NCBI GenBank assembly: GCA_033675265.1
Contig: JAUJYZ010000724.1
Span: 20,001 to 84,000, forward strand
Length of the DNA: 64,000 bases
DNA from: Actinostola sp. cb2023
Taxonomy: Eukaryota > Cnidaria > Anthozoa > Actiniaria > Actinostolidae
Reading direction: 5' to 3'
Part shown: positions 63,781-64,000 of the stretch, in pieces
Layout: each line of letters starts with the position of its first letter
How positions within the stretch are numbered: the stretch's first letter is position 1
Translations under genes and position numbers: made by a program
The notes under the pieces: generated by a model
Told to the model about the DNA's origin: nothing
The model's input: only the letters and a program-made list of their open reading frames with translations
The model's database searches: none

Positions 63781-64000
63781 TTATGCCTGATTAAAAGCAC
63801 TGCACGTTGCTTGTGCTGTGTTATCTAGTCTAGCTTCTTCATCTAGTCTGTACTGTAAAGTTGTAGAGGATTTCAAACTGGTCAACCTTTCAAATGTCAT
63901 TGGTTCAATAACACAAGATGAGAGTGTTTTGACTCTACTAATAGCAACATACGACACTCCTGGAGTTCTCTCTGATTTACCAATATCTATCCATGCTTTG
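63781..64000 (-). CDS. PIF1-type DNA helicase, C-terminus (cut by the window edge)
   Basis: The minus strand from base 63999 reads 72 codons to TAA at 63781: KAWIDIGKSERTPGVSYVAI, then SRVKTLSSCVIEPMTFERL, ending TAQATCSAFNQA. This is the C-terminal helicase motif region of PIF1-like helicases (the YVALSRV motif VI with its Arg, preceded by a Val/Ile-Asp-Leu/Ile-Gly segment, followed by a FERL tail). Such proteins in invertebrates are mostly encoded by Helitrons or by expanded free-standing families. The rest lies beyond the window, so completeness cannot be judged. Confidence 0.75.
   Translation of the reverse strand, partial: KAWIDIGKSERTPGVSYVAISRVKTLSSCVIEPMTFERLTSLKSSTTLQYRLDEEARLDNTAQATCSAFNQA

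Overview
The window is animal nuclear DNA, AT-rich and full of microsatellites, satellites and inverted-repeat transposons, with no operons. It carries a large cluster of intronless, lineage-specific class A (rhodopsin-like) GPCR genes. The receptor style (ERA or ERL instead of DRY, N-x-x-x-Y instead of NPxxY, a following PEF motif) and repeat types such as polyG-TACTCCC ends suggest a cnidarian, most likely an anthozoan (coral or anemone). That placement is inference from general knowledge, not a database match.

I count 17 GPCR loci of two kinds. Type I (MFWFIVFLLEA start, ERAYAVFKPFRHR, YAWKxPEF) has 12 loci: 3.2-4.0, 8.7-9.7, 11.8-12.8, 13.8-14.8, 17.9-18.8, 21.3-22.2, 23.4-24.5, 30.0-31.0, 32.1-33.1, 38.5-39.5, 40.9-41.7 and 42.4-44.2 kb. 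Type II (ERLVAVFFPFR or ERVCVVFWPIR, FRMPEFRRE) has 5: 0-0.8, 26.7-27.5, 35.0-35.9, 48.4-49.4 kb and a fragment at 53.2 kb. About half are open. The rest carry one or a few visible lesions (TGA, TAG, 4-nt and 7-nt indels), a classic birth-and-death array. The 11-33 kb part is a tandem array in one direction whose spacers are also homologous: promoter-side block, 31-bp spacer repeats and a tail/3' repeat of about 125 bp. A two-gene block of about 5 kb is duplicated (23.4-28.6 and 32.0-36.9 kb).

44.5-53 kb holds an ORF-poor region of foldback and TIR elements, one more receptor, and a 100-bp satellite abutting a receptor fragment. 53.4-64 kb is a transposon graveyard: a U6 snRNA-like fragment inside a TIR element, a polyG/polyC-ended TIR element, a Mutator-like long-TIR element with a perfect 10-bp target duplication and a nested MITE, a second long-TIR foldback element with a perfect 6-bp target duplication, and at the right edge the C-terminus of a PIF1-type helicase.

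The most striking single item is the GPCR at 42.4-44.2 kb. Its cytoplasmic tail is an uninterrupted run of about 100 Glu-Gln dipeptides followed by about 21 Ala-Gly dipeptides. Other receptor tails are Asn/Thr-rich from AAC/ACC expansions, so repeat-driven tail evolution seems to be a theme of the whole cluster.
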